This document shows, in pieces, positions 20,458-28,740 of a stretch of 64,000 nucleotides of DNA; the first letter of the stretch is position 1; the number at the start of each line of letters is the position of its first letter. The notes under the pieces were generated by a model that saw only the letters and a program-made list of their open reading frames with translations, was not told the origin of the DNA and ran no database searches. Origin of the DNA: an uncultured Chlorobiaceae bacterium (lineage in GTDB: Bacteria > Bacteroidota > Chlorobiia > Chlorobiales > Chlorobiaceae); assembly GCA_903843305.1 (NCBI GenBank), contig CAIMPI010000015.1:1-64000 (forward strand), given 5' to 3'. The translations under genes were made by a program, and so were the position numbers.

Positions 20458-21000
20458 TTACTCGCCTCTCCGAAAAACACGCACCAGTTCAAACACGGCT
20501 ATACCCGCAGCAACCGCAACATTCAATGAATGTTTGGTGCCATACTGAGGAATTTCGAGCACCTCGTCACAGAGTTTGAGCAACTCGTCTTCAAGACCGT
20601 CAACTTCATTACCAAGAAGAAGGCAAAGCGGAAAATCACCACGATTGACAGCCGTGTAAGATCGACTTCCATCAGCAATCTCAAGTCCGAAAATTTTTAC
20701 ACCATCTTGCTTCAACATTGCAAGAGGCGTCAACGGATCAGCATGATACTCCCACAAAACGGTTTCCTGTGCACCCAGCGCCGTTTTGTCTATCTCCTTT
20801 CTCGGTGGTGTTGCAGTATAACCGGAAAGAATCATTTTTTCAATACCAGCCGCATCTGCGGTGCGAAACATGGCGCCAACATTCCACATACTACGAATAT
20901 TATGCAACATCAGAAAAAGAGGATGTTTCGGCGATACTGCATACTGCTCTGCACTCAACCGATTCATTTCGTCACCATGTAACTTTCTGAACTCCCTCAT
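20458..21000 (-). CDS. SpoU (TrmH) family RNA methyltransferase
   Basis: A 180-residue SPOUT enzyme. Motif 1 is NIRSMWNVGAMFRTADAAG, motif 2 is LCLLLGNEVDGL and motif 3 is IPQYGTKHSLNVAVAAGI. These form the trefoil-knot AdoMet site for 2'-O-ribose methylation. The N-terminal extension is short (about 30 residues), so it is not an RlmB with an L30e-like domain. The substrate RNA is not determined. Its start is 1 nt downstream of the hisC stop (21002), so the two are surely co-transcribed. Confidence 0.88.
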   Translation of the reverse strand: MREFRKLHGDEMNRLSAEQYAVSPKHPLFLMLHNIRSMWNVGAMFRTADAAGIEKMILSGYTATPPRKEIDKTALGAQETVLWEYHADPLTPLAMLKQDGVKIFGLEIADGSRSYTAVNRGDFPLCLLLGNEVDGLEDELLKLCDEVLEIPQYGTKHSLNVAVAAGIAVFELVRVFRRGE

Positions 21001-21001
21001 A

Positions 21002-22069
21002 CTAAAACGACCTGAGCTTTTCTATGATCCGCTGATTTTCTTCAACAAGACCAACGTTGAATCTCAGACAGTTCTCCATGAGGTGATAACCGGAAACATT
21101 ACGAACAAGAATACCCTCACTGCGAAGGCTTTGAAAAACAGCCTGTGCGTCGCTGACCCTGATAATCAAAAAATTTGTATCACTCAAGAACGGTTCTACA
21201 CCATCAATGGAAAGTAATTCGATATAAAGTTTATTCCGTTCATGAAGAATATACGATACAGCATCAGTAACCAGCGAATAATTTGCCAAAACCTGCGTGA
21301 GCGTTATCTCGGCAAGCCTGCTGGAAGCAAAAGGAATTTTAGGTTTGGCAAGTTCGGCCATCAGCAATGGATGTGCAATCGCAAAACCAATCCGGATACC
21401 AGCAAGAGCCAGCGCTTTAGACATGGTACGAAGCACAACAAGATTAGGGAGTTCGTCGATGAGTTCAAGAATAGAACGCTGTCGGGAAAACTCAATATAG
21501 GCTTCGTCAACCAGCACAATAGCATCAGAAGATTCCGCAATCAGACGCACATCTTCGAAGGTCATTGATTTGGAGGTCGGATTATTCGGCGTTGAGATTA
21601 CAATAACATCAACAGCCTCGTCACGCGCGGTCTGAAGAATTGCATCCAGGTCAAAATCAAGATTTGGAAGCATGGGGACGCGGATAATCCTGGACTGCAA
21701 GAGCAGAGCTATTTTTTCGTAAAGCGAAAACGAAGGGTCGGGAACAAGCACCTTTCTGCCGGGGCCCAGACATGCAAGAAATATCGTATAGAGCATTTCA
21801 TTTGACCCGTTGCTCATCATCACCGAATCAGACGAAATACCCAGAAAATCCGCATAAGCCTGCATGCCTCGGTAAGGAAGGATATCTGGATAGCGGTTCC
21901 AGGGCTCCTTGATAAACTCTCCTATAATTTCCTCTTTGAGCCACATCGGGACATCAAATGGGCTTTCATTCTGGTTCAGCTTTATCTCAGCATGCTGTCC
22001 TCCCTCAACCTTGTATGCCGCAATATTCTGCAATGCGGGATTAACCAGACGCGCTATATCTCTCTTCAT
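21002..22069 (-). CDS. hisC: Histidinol-phosphate aminotransferase
   Basis: A 355-residue fold-type I PLP enzyme. NGSNEMLYTIFLA binds the phosphate, STPNNPTSKSM contributes the substrate-binding region, VLVDEAYIEF carries the PLP-ring Asp, and TMSKALALAGIRIGFA holds the Schiff-base Lys. It converts imidazole acetol phosphate to histidinol phosphate. No other his genes are near. Threonine-phosphate decarboxylase (CobD) is a homologous alternative; the NQNESPFDVP start and overall length favour HisC. Confidence 0.9.
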   Translation of the reverse strand: MKRDIARLVNPALQNIAAYKVEGGQHAEIKLNQNESPFDVPMWLKEEIIGEFIKEPWNRYPDILPYRGMQAYADFLGISSDSVMMSNGSNEMLYTIFLACLGPGRKVLVPDPSFSLYEKIALLLQSRIIRVPMLPNLDFDLDAILQTARDEAVDVIVISTPNNPTSKSMTFEDVRLIAESSDAIVLVDEAYIEFSRQRSILELIDELPNLVVLRTMSKALALAGIRIGFAIAHPLLMAELAKPKIPFASSRLAEITLTQVLANYSLVTDAVSYILHERNKLYIELLSIDGVEPFLSDTNFLIIRVSDAQAVFQSLRSEGILVRNVSGYHLMENCLRFNVGLVEENQRIIEKLRSF

Positions 22070-22245
22070 GTAACACCTGTCATTGTTGGGGTAAATCGCT
22101 CATACCACAAGGATGAGCTGGAGGCCTGCGATGTTTTATTAAAAAAAGCATCTTTTTCTGACAATTCATGAAAAAAATCTGGACAATCCTCATTTTTTTT
22201 ATAGATTTAAACAGGACAAAAAAAATCCAATATAGCGGAGGAAAA

Positions 22246-22668
22246 ATGATAGAAATTAAAAAAAATGATTTTGATCTTCTCGACGATATTTACAGCCTTG
22301 CGTGGTGGATGACGGGAAATGAAAAAGAGTCTCAAGACCTTGTAAGCAGCACTTATCTTTATGCTGGACCAAACATAAAACAGAGTGATGTGTTAAAAAA
22401 ATTCAGGGCCTGCTATCTTGATAAATTCGGGCAATACACCGATTTCTGTATCAGCGAGCCGCTCTGCAAGACCCATTTACAGCTTATTGATTCGTTGAAG
22501 GAATGGGCGGCGGATATCAAGCTCTCTGTTCTGCTGTGTGAAATATCAGGCCTTCAACACAGGCAAATAGCAGAAATTGTAGAGAAACCACTGGATACGG
22601 TAAGGATATGGCTGCTCTGGGGAAGACAATTATTAGTAAATAACTGCCAGCTTAAAGCTTCCGCCTGA
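22246..22668 (+). CDS. Short sigma-70/ECF-like protein
   Basis: A 140-residue protein starting at ATG 22246, with a strong GGAGG ribosome-binding site 6 nt upstream. The N-terminal part resembles ECF region 2 (DDIYSLAWWMTGNEKESQDLV), and the C-terminus has a region 4 helix-turn-helix (LSVLLCEISGLQHRQIAEIV, then DTVRIWLLWGRQLL). It is shorter than usual (about 170-190), with a shortened linker. No anti-sigma gene is adjacent. It may be an alternative sigma factor or a degenerate regulator. A strong terminator follows. Confidence 0.7.
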   Translation: MIEIKKNDFDLLDDIYSLAWWMTGNEKESQDLVSSTYLYAGPNIKQSDVLKKFRACYLDKFGQYTDFCISEPLCKTHLQLIDSLKEWAADIKLSVLLCEISGLQHRQIAEIVEKPLDTVRIWLLWGRQLLVNNCQLKASA

Positions 22669-22685
22669 ATAACCTCTTTTTCTGG

Positions 22686-22720
22686 AAGGCCACTTATCCT
22701 GAAAGTGGCCTTTTGTTTTT
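22686..22720 (+). terminator. Rho-independent terminator after the sigma-like gene
   Basis: AAGGCCACTT pairs perfectly with AAGTGGCCTT (10 bp, 7-nt loop ATCCTGA) and is followed by TTGTTTTT. It ends the sigma-like transcript 18 nt after the stop codon. Confidence 0.92.
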
Positions 22721-22774
22721 ATACTCACCTCTTTATATTCGATAGCTACCCGTTAAACTTATACTTTTTCATTC

Positions 22775-23764
22775 ATGATCATTATCACTGGCGGAGCGGG
22801 ATTTATCGGAAGTGCTATGGTTTGGGAACTCAACCGCAGGGGTGAAGAAAATATCTTCATCGTTGATGATCTGGGATCAACAACTACAGAAAAATGGCGC
22901 AACCTTTGCGGACTTCATTTTGCTGATATCATCCCTATAAATATTTTTCCCGAGCTGCTTGAGAGAGGTGCGCTTGCAGATATTTCGGCCATCCTCCATA
23001 TCGGCGCTAACAGTTCTACGACTGAAACTGATGCTGATCATCTTCTGACCAACAATTTTGGCTACTCAAAAAAAATCAGTTCTTTCTGCATGGCACATGA
23101 TGTCAGACTTATCTATGCATCAAGCGCAGCAACCTATGGTGATGGCTCAAACGGATACAGTGACGAGATTCAGTGGCTTGACAGGCTTCGCCCACTCAAC
23201 ATGTACGGTTACTCAAAGCAGTTGTTTGACCGCTGGGCCCTTAAAAACGGCATTCTCAACCATGCTGCTGGCCTCAAATTCTTCAACGTTTACGGCCCGA
23301 ATGAGTATCATAAAGGAGACATGAGTAGTGTAGTCTACAAAGCATTCCATCAAATACACGAAAAAGGCTCGGTGCAACTCTTTCAGTCGCACAGACCCGA
23401 CTACCAGGACGGTGAACAATTGAGAGATTTTATCTATGTCAGGGATTGCACAAAAATCATGACATGGCTGCTGGAAAATCCGGCAACAGGCATCTTCAAC
23501 GTCGGCAGTGGAAAGGCAAGAAGTTTCAAGGATTTGGCAACGGCAACATTTACGGCTCTTGGAAAACAACCAGTCATCAATTACATACCAATGCCGGAAA
23601 CCCTGCGCGACAAATACCAATATTACACTTGCGCAGATATAACAAAGCTTCGACTGGCAGGATTCAGTGAACAACTTACCTCAATTGAGGATGGAATACG
23701 CGAGTATGTGCAGCACTATCTAAGCTCCGACAATCCGTATCTTGATTACGGGAACCTTCTTTAA
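22775..23764 (+). CDS. hldD: ADP-L-glycero-D-manno-heptose-6-epimerase
   Basis: A 329-residue short-chain dehydrogenase. MIIITGGAGFIGSAMVWELN binds NADP, DDLGSTTTEKWRNL is typical of HldD, and the catalytic YGYSKQLFDRWA gives YxxxK. It makes the heptose donor for lipopolysaccharide inner core, so this organism probably builds heptose-containing LPS. The gene stands alone downstream of a terminator. A TATACT box at 22760-22765 ends only 9 nt before the ATG, suggesting a very short leader. Confidence 0.92.
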   Translation: MIIITGGAGFIGSAMVWELNRRGEENIFIVDDLGSTTTEKWRNLCGLHFADIIPINIFPELLERGALADISAILHIGANSSTTETDADHLLTNNFGYSKKISSFCMAHDVRLIYASSAATYGDGSNGYSDEIQWLDRLRPLNMYGYSKQLFDRWALKNGILNHAAGLKFFNVYGPNEYHKGDMSSVVYKAFHQIHEKGSVQLFQSHRPDYQDGEQLRDFIYVRDCTKIMTWLLENPATGIFNVGSGKARSFKDLATATFTALGKQPVINYIPMPETLRDKYQYYTCADITKLRLAGFSEQLTSIEDGIREYVQHYLSSDNPYLDYGNLL

Positions 23765-23918
23765 AACCTGGTTCAGCGGTTTGTAAACTAAGCCGCTGAA
23801 AATAAAACCTTAAGTGATGCAACGTTTTTTTTGAGCAAAAAAAAAATCTTATATTGACCAGAAGTTCACCCGAATAGTTCTTTCTTTTTTTTTACAACTT
23901 TTAAGCGAGGAATTTAAT

Positions 23919-24107
23919 ATGGCACTTTTCATTACTGAAGAATGTACTTATTGCGGAGCCTGTGAACCAGAATGTCCGGTCACTGCAATCTCTGCTGGCG
24001 ACGATGTTTATGTCATTGATCCCGGGACTTGCACTGAGTGTGTTGGTTACTCTGACTCTCCAGCATGTTCCGCTGTTTGCCCTGCAGAGTGCATAGTTCA
24101 GGGGTAA
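23919..24107 (+). CDS. 2[4Fe-4S] ferredoxin
   Basis: A 62-residue ferredoxin with two Cys clusters: CTYCGACEPECP, and CTECVGYSDSPACSAVCP, in which eight residues separate the second and third Cys. This spacing is typical of the soluble ferredoxins of green sulfur bacteria, which accept electrons from the type I reaction centre. They drive pyruvate synthase, 2-oxoglutarate synthase and ferredoxin-NADP reductase. GAGG lies upstream of the ATG. It is monocistronic, with a terminator about 20 nt after the stop. Confidence 0.95.
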   Translation: MALFITEECTYCGACEPECPVTAISAGDDVYVIDPGTCTECVGYSDSPACSAVCPAECIVQG

Positions 24108-24124
24108 CAAAAAATCAAGCTAAT

Positions 24125-24161
24125 CAAAAGGCGGAAGGCTGTGAGCCCCATCCGCTTTTTG
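24125..24161. terminator. Terminator hairpin between ferredoxin and Dabb genes
   Basis: CAAAAGGCGGA pairs with TCCGCTTTTTG (11 pairs, one G-T), with an inner GGCT/AGCC stem. T-runs on both strands make it bidirectional for the convergent genes. Confidence 0.88.
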
Positions 24162-24173
24162 ATTGTACCTCCA

Positions 24174-24476
24174 TCACACCTCGTAATCCACAATCCTGCG
24201 CTCTTCGCTCACTTCTCCGATAAAAGACTTCACATTTTCGTGCTCTGGATGTACCTGATATTCGGCAAGGGCTTTCCTGTCAACGAATTGACTATACAAC
24301 GCCACATCGCAAGAACTGCCGCTGCAACTAAAATCAACTCCTGCTTCTATAGCTATCATCCCGGGAATTCTTCCCTGAAGGGCCAACAGCTTTTCCTTGA
24401 TAAGATAGGCATTGGTTTTCCGGTCATTGCCGCAAGCAACATCCTTAAGCCGCCACATCACGATATGCTTGATCAT
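24174..24476 (-). CDS. Dabb (stress-responsive alpha/beta barrel) domain protein
   Basis: A 100-residue protein starting MIKHIVMWRLKD, the Dabb signature, with LLALQGRIPGMIAIEAGVDF and ALAEYQVHPEHENVKSFIG. These dimeric ferredoxin-like folds occur as stress proteins and occasional cyclases. The function here is unknown. It converges with the ferredoxin gene and lies 38 nt downstream of the carboxypeptidase gene on the same strand. Confidence 0.88.
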   Translation of the reverse strand: MIKHIVMWRLKDVACGNDRKTNAYLIKEKLLALQGRIPGMIAIEAGVDFSCSGSSCDVALYSQFVDRKALAEYQVHPEHENVKSFIGEVSEERRIVDYEV

Positions 24477-24514
24477 TATTACTCTTGTGAATTTGGTTAG
24501 AGTGTACAGAGAGT

Positions 24515-25780
24515 TTAAGAAAGTGTAACTTTCTTTTTGTTTTTCCGGACAGGTTTCGATGCAACAAGTTCGCGCTTCTTCGATTTCCTGTTTTCCTTCA
24601 ATTTGGCAACCATCTGCTTCTTCGATTGCCTCTTGTCCTTCACTTTGGCAACCATCTGCTTCTTCGATTGCCTCTTGTCCTTCACTTTGGCAACCATCTG
24701 CTTCTTCGATTGCCTGTTCTCCTTCAATTTGGCAACAAGCTGTTTCTTCGACTTATGATGAGCCTTGAGCGAAGATGCAACTTCCGATTTTCCATGTTCT
24801 TTAACAACGAGAGGAACCGTGCGGTGTGAATCACCTCGGGACGTTGTACTGAACCATGCAGGATTCGGCTTGTCGGTCATAAAAGCCATATCGAACATGT
24901 TGGCCGCAACATTCCATCGGTCGGTTTTAGCGTTCAACATCACCAAAAGAATATCCTTGTTATCCTTTATAGCTCTTGCAATCAAACACCCTCCAGCCCT
25001 GGTTGTATAACCAGTCTTGATACCAACGGCATAGGGATATTTATCAAGAAGCTTGTTGTGTGTTCTCAGATCATAAACTTTGTGAGTCGTCTGTTCAATG
25101 AAAACGGCCTTCTCAAGACGAGCAACCTGGTTAAATACGGGATTCTTTACTGCATATTCTGTAAGACGCAAAAGGTCCCCGGCTGTTGATATATTGCCAG
25201 CATAAATACCTTTGTCAAAACCGGCTGGGTTGGTAAACCAGGAATTTTTCATTCCGATCATTTTTGCCTTGTTGTTCATGGCAGAAACAAACGAATCGAT
25301 AGTGCCTGAAAGATGTATCGCTATGGCAAATGCGGCATCGTTGCTTGAATTCACCATCGCAGCTTTGACAAGATCAATAAGCTTGATTTTATCCCCGACT
25401 CTGAATCCTGCCAATGATGGCTCAACCCGTGTCGACTCTTTCGTAATCAGCACATCCTGATCAAGCTTACCGCTTTCAATCGCCATTATACAAGTCAGTA
25501 TTTTGGTGAGGCTTGCTGGAGAAACCGGCCTGTCGATATCCTTGGCCATCAGAACTGTGGAACTACCGGTATCCTTGACGATATAGGAGTTTATTGGAAC
25601 CTGGGGTTCCTTTGAATCATCTCTTGTTTGAGCACATAGAAATAAAGGGAACATCGTGGCCGTAAAGACAAGAACAATAACACTCTTTTGTTGCAAGATC
25701 AAAGCAGAGAGCTTCCTGTGTAAACGGGAGGCCTGTTTCCGTGAACGGGAAATCGCGGATATCAGGGTTTGAAGTAGCAT
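24515..25780 (-). CDS. D-alanyl-D-alanine carboxypeptidase (PBP5-type, S11) with basic repeat tail
   Basis: A 421-residue S11 peptidase. Motifs are SxxK (SLTK, residues 90-93), SxN (SSN, 145-147) and KTG (255-257), and a membrane-spanning signal helix lies around residues 32-50. It trims D-Ala from peptidoglycan pentapeptides. From about residue 340 the usual PBP5 C-terminal domain is replaced by a Lys/Arg-rich tail of 14-residue tandem repeats (QSKKQMVAKVKDKR). The tail may bind cell wall or membrane phosphates instead of an amphipathic anchor; that role is inference. Confidence 0.92.
   Translation of the reverse strand: MLLQTLISAISRSRKQASRLHRKLSALILQQKSVIVLVFTATMFPLFLCAQTRDDSKEPQVPINSYIVKDTGSSTVLMAKDIDRPVSPASLTKILTCIMAIESGKLDQDVLITKESTRVEPSLAGFRVGDKIKLIDLVKAAMVNSSNDAAFAIAIHLSGTIDSFVSAMNNKAKMIGMKNSWFTNPAGFDKGIYAGNISTAGDLLRLTEYAVKNPVFNQVARLEKAVFIEQTTHKVYDLRTHNKLLDKYPYAVGIKTGYTTRAGGCLIARAIKDNKDILLVMLNAKTDRWNVAANMFDMAFMTDKPNPAWFSTTSRGDSHRTVPLVVKEHGKSEVASSLKAHHKSKKQLVAKLKENRQSKKQMVAKVKDKRQSKKQMVAKVKDKRQSKKQMVAKLKENRKSKKRELVASKPVRKNKKKVTLS
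24554..24754. repeat. 42-bp tandem repeat inside the carboxypeptidase gene
   Basis: Four units of 42 bp (14 codons) plus a partial fifth encode the basic tail. Two central copies are identical at the protein level and nearly so in DNA; the outer two differ at a few sites (LKEN for VKDK). In-frame units allow the tail to grow or shrink by slippage. Confidence 0.9.
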
Positions 25781-25928
25781 TGGTGGAACGGTTCTTTTTT
25801 AAGCGAGGAAACAAAGATTTAACTCATACTCAATAAAAGAATCCAAAGATATAAATAGCAACTATTTATTACCTTTTTTTCAAAAAAATTATTCATGCCA
25901 ATTTTTTTGAACTTTGAGCATCCGCTCT

Positions 25929-26555
25929 TCAGCGTTCAGATATTGCCAGTTTAAGTGCAAGACCGATAAACACCATGGCTGCGATCCTGTTGACAGTTTT
26001 CTGTGCAAAGGGGGAATTACGAAATCTGTCGCCAAATCCACCGGCAAAAAGAGAAATAACACCAAACACAAGGAGAGTTGCCATGATGAAAACACCCCCG
26101 AGTTGAAAAAATTGCACCATCATGGAACCATGACGAGGATCGGCAAACTGCGGCAGAAAAGCCATAAAAAAAAACGAAACTTTGGGATTGGTTATATTCA
26201 TGATAATCCCGCGCCGGTAGAGACTCCCTCTGGAAAGAGCCTGAACCTGCCCATGATGATCAGTAGAAGCTGTTGCCTTAAGCGCCTGCCAAGCAAGATA
26301 GAGCAAATATGCCGCACCCATAAATTTCATGATACTAAAAGCAATCACCGATGAGTGGACGATGGCGGCCAGTCCAAAAGCAACAGCGACAGTATGCCCG
26401 ATGAGTCCTGTAGCGAGACCGAATGTTACATAGAGTCCTGCCGCCCGGCCATTCTGGGCAGACTGTGCAATAACGAAAAGATTGTCGGGTCCAGGGGAAA
26501 GTGCAAGAATAACTGATGTCAAAAAAAATGCAAGGAGTACGTTACTGTCAATCAT
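25929..26555 (-). CDS. LysE/RhtB-family amino-acid exporter
   Basis: A 208-residue protein with about six transmembrane helices. The family N-terminus LALSPGPDNLFVIAQSAQNG is followed by GAAYLLYLAWQALK and NPKVSFFFMAFLPQF. Members export lysine, homoserine, threonine or related compounds; the substrate cannot be predicted. It is a single gene on the minus strand, 53 nt after the start of a small membrane protein gene's stop, so possibly in one transcript with it. Confidence 0.9.
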   Translation of the reverse strand: MIDSNVLLAFFLTSVILALSPGPDNLFVIAQSAQNGRAAGLYVTFGLATGLIGHTVAVAFGLAAIVHSSVIAFSIMKFMGAAYLLYLAWQALKATASTDHHGQVQALSRGSLYRRGIIMNITNPKVSFFFMAFLPQFADPRHGSMMVQFFQLGGVFIMATLLVFGVISLFAGGFGDRFRNSPFAQKTVNRIAAMVFIGLALKLAISER

Positions 26556-26608
26556 GGAGTACTTTCGGTTTTGCTATGAATAAATCAATACGTTATGCCA
26601 TGCGCCCT

Positions 26609-27073
26609 TCATGCCGGTTTAGCGGCTTGTCTTGACTGGGATGAAAGTTTGCCCCCATAATGACCAAGCAGCGTCACAACAGGCAACATGGAAAAAAGAA
26701 GTGCAAGATAGAGCCAGTGTTCGATGCGTTGGTGGCTCATAACATCAGGAATGGCGAGTCTAATACTTACAGCAGAGACACATAAAAGAAATAGCACACA
26801 GGAAAGTCTTATTTTTTTTATAAATATTGGCGCTTTGGCTGCTCGATATTTTGTTTTCCAGTCGTGAATACCTGAAAAAAATGAGCATGGAATCGCCATC
26901 AGTACAATAACAATGAGATGCTCAACAGTATGTTCAAAATAGGTACTCCCTGTTGAAAGAGTCAGCAGAAGATAGAGCACGGCGACAGGAATCAGTCCAT
27001 TACTGAAATGGGCTGCAATGGCATGAAACAAAAAGGTTTTTTTCATCTCCTCAAGGAAACTACGGCCTGCCAT
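26609..27073 (-). CDS. Four-helix membrane protein, DUF2231-like
   Basis: A 154-residue protein with four hydrophobic helices. HFSNGLIPVAVLYLLL near the N-terminus and LLGHYGGKL at the C-terminus resemble DUF2231-type small membrane proteins, and conserved His residues (HFSNG, FEHTVEHL, GIHDW) could bind heme. I cannot assign a function. It lies upstream of the LysE-type gene on the same strand and diverges from the chlorophyll synthase gene. Confidence 0.6.
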   Translation of the reverse strand: MAGRSFLEEMKKTFLFHAIAAHFSNGLIPVAVLYLLLTLSTGSTYFEHTVEHLIVIVLMAIPCSFFSGIHDWKTKYRAAKAPIFIKKIRLSCVLFLLCVSAVSIRLAIPDVMSHQRIEHWLYLALLFSMLPVVTLLGHYGGKLSSQSRQAAKPA

Positions 27074-27300
27074 AAGACACCTCTCCTCTTTAGCATAAAA
27101 TTAAAAAAAACAAGAACAGATTTTCGCAAACATTAATAACAACGTAAGTTCCACCTTATTTCTTTAGTTTAAAAAAAATCTTCATGAAATTTCAGGATAT
27201 TGCACACAGAACCGTGCTCTTTTGCGATTGAAGATTCATTTCTTCAGTTTTACCTGTTATTTTCAGGCAGTCAGCATTTTCCCAAACTAAGTCTCTACGT

Positions 27301-28302
27301 GTGAGTGATTTTCGTCCCATCAAGAGTTCAGAGCCTCAACAGCCAGATCAGAGCGAATTCAGTACGCCATTAAGTGTCCGGAAGCTGGTTCAGGCAAGAG
27401 CGATGCCTCCTGAAAACCTTTCCAGACTTGCCCTGGTTATACGATTTCTCAAACCGGTTACCTGGATTCCGGTTATGTGGAGCTTTATTTGCGGCGCCGT
27501 TGCAAGCGGCGCGTTTAGCTGGAAAGAGATGTCTGGCATGAAGTTTCTGCTCGGTATGCTGCTTACCGGTCCATTGGCAAGTGGAACATGCCAGATGCTT
27601 AACGACTATTTTGATCGTGATCTTGATGAAATCAATGAACCGAACCGCCCAATACCCGGAGGGGCCATTTCACTGAAAAACGCCACCATTCTGATTGCCA
27701 TCTGGTCAGTTCTTTCGGTAATCACCGGCTATCTGATTCATCCGCTGATCGGCTTTTATGTTATCATCGGCATTGTTAATGCACACCTCTACAGTGCAAA
27801 CCCCATCAAGTTGAAAAAACGGCTTTGGGCAGGAAATATCATTGTGGCAGTTTCCTACCTTATCATCCCATGGATAGCTGGAGAAATAGCATATAACCCT
27901 GACTTTACTCTCTTATCGCTCCAGCCATCGCTGATTGTTGCCGGACTTTTCACGCTCTCCAGTACGGGCACCATGACTATAAACGACTTCAAATCGATTG
28001 AGGGCGACAGGCAAGTTGGTATCAGAACGCTTCCTGTGGTCTTTGGAGAAAATAACGCTGCCAAAATCGCTTCGGTGCTCATCAATACCGGCCAGCTTCT
28101 GGCATCATGCTACCTGTTCATGATCGGCCAATCCACCTGTGGAGTAATAGTCGGCGCCCTTGTCGTTCCCCAATTTTTTCTTCAGTTTGCACTGGTAAAA
28201 TCACCATCAACAATGGATGTTCGCTATAACGCTATTGCACAGAACTTTCTGGTTACCGGTATGCTGATCTGCGCCTTTGCCATCAGAGCCACTAAACCAT
28301 GA
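27301..28302 (+). CDS. bchG: (Bacterio)chlorophyll synthase, BchG/ChlG family
   Basis: A 333-residue UbiA-family membrane enzyme read from GTG at 27301. The prenyl-diphosphate site NDYFDRDLDEINEPNRPIPG and second Asp motif DFKSIEGDRQVGIRTLP are diagnostic of chlorophyll synthases. It esterifies chlorophyllide or bacteriochlorophyllide a with phytol or geranylgeraniol. Green sulfur bacteria carry three paralogues (BchG, ChlG, BchK) and I cannot be sure which this is; the BchG symbol is a best guess. The N-terminal 40 residues are polar and variable, so a downstream start is possible. No pigment genes are adjacent. Confidence 0.85.
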   Translation: MSDFRPIKSSEPQQPDQSEFSTPLSVRKLVQARAMPPENLSRLALVIRFLKPVTWIPVMWSFICGAVASGAFSWKEMSGMKFLLGMLLTGPLASGTCQMLNDYFDRDLDEINEPNRPIPGGAISLKNATILIAIWSVLSVITGYLIHPLIGFYVIIGIVNAHLYSANPIKLKKRLWAGNIIVAVSYLIIPWIAGEIAYNPDFTLLSLQPSLIVAGLFTLSSTGTMTINDFKSIEGDRQVGIRTLPVVFGENNAAKIASVLINTGQLLASCYLFMIGQSTCGVIVGALVVPQFFLQFALVKSPSTMDVRYNAIAQNFLVTGMLICAFAIRATKP

Positions 28303-28305
28303 GAT

Positions 28306-28644
28306 TCACCTGGATTTCAACTTCTCCACCCAAAGAACAATCAACCGCATTCGCCTCCGTTTTTTACGACGATAAGGAAACGCATCCTGAAGAGCTTGAA
28401 TCACAAGAAGCATTGCCGGTGAATGCCATCTGCCGGGATGCTCCTCAAGCCACTTCCCCACGATAGCACAGACCTGACCCTGGGTTGTTCCATCAGGAGT
28501 TGTGAATAACCAGCGATTACAAACATCGCACACTCCTGCCACATACCCTCTGTAATCACCAATATTGAGATCGACTGCCGACTGCCCACTTTCCAGCTTC
28601 CTGTACTCCCGCCACACAGCAACCAGATCATATCCGCTGATCAT
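28306..28644 (-). CDS. Rap1a/Tai-like domain protein, signal peptide apparently frameshifted off
   Basis: A 112-residue protein. GYVAGVCDVCNRWLF, then GQVCAIVGKWLEEHPG and ALQDAFPYR follow the Rap1a/Tai immunity-protein pattern (GYVxGvxD, TxGQv, WLxxHP, AFP). Rap1a-like proteins are normally secreted, but this frame starts directly at the domain (MISGYDLVAVW). A strong signal-peptide coding stretch (LLSLFPLILFCFS) lies just upstream in another frame, beginning at TTG 28684 after a GAGAGG site. So the gene may be broken by a one-base change. The C-terminus is highly basic. Confidence 0.6.
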   Translation of the reverse strand: MISGYDLVAVWREYRKLESGQSAVDLNIGDYRGYVAGVCDVCNRWLFTTPDGTTQGQVCAIVGKWLEEHPGRWHSPAMLLVIQALQDAFPYRRKKRRRMRLIVLWVEKLKSR

Positions 28645-28740
28645 GCGAAAAGCAGAAAAGAATTAAAGGGAACAGGGAGAGCAAAAAAACTTCCTCTCTC
28701 TGAGGAAAACTGTCATAAAAAAACAGTTGCATCACCAAAA

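Noticed and set aside
23831-23855. TTGAGC and TATATT upstream of ferredoxin as a promoter
   Set aside because: The spacing is only 13 nt, too short for a sigma-70 promoter.
24587-24754. Regular repeats that look like a CRISPR array
   Set aside because: Units are directly adjacent with no unique spacers and lie in frame inside the carboxypeptidase gene.
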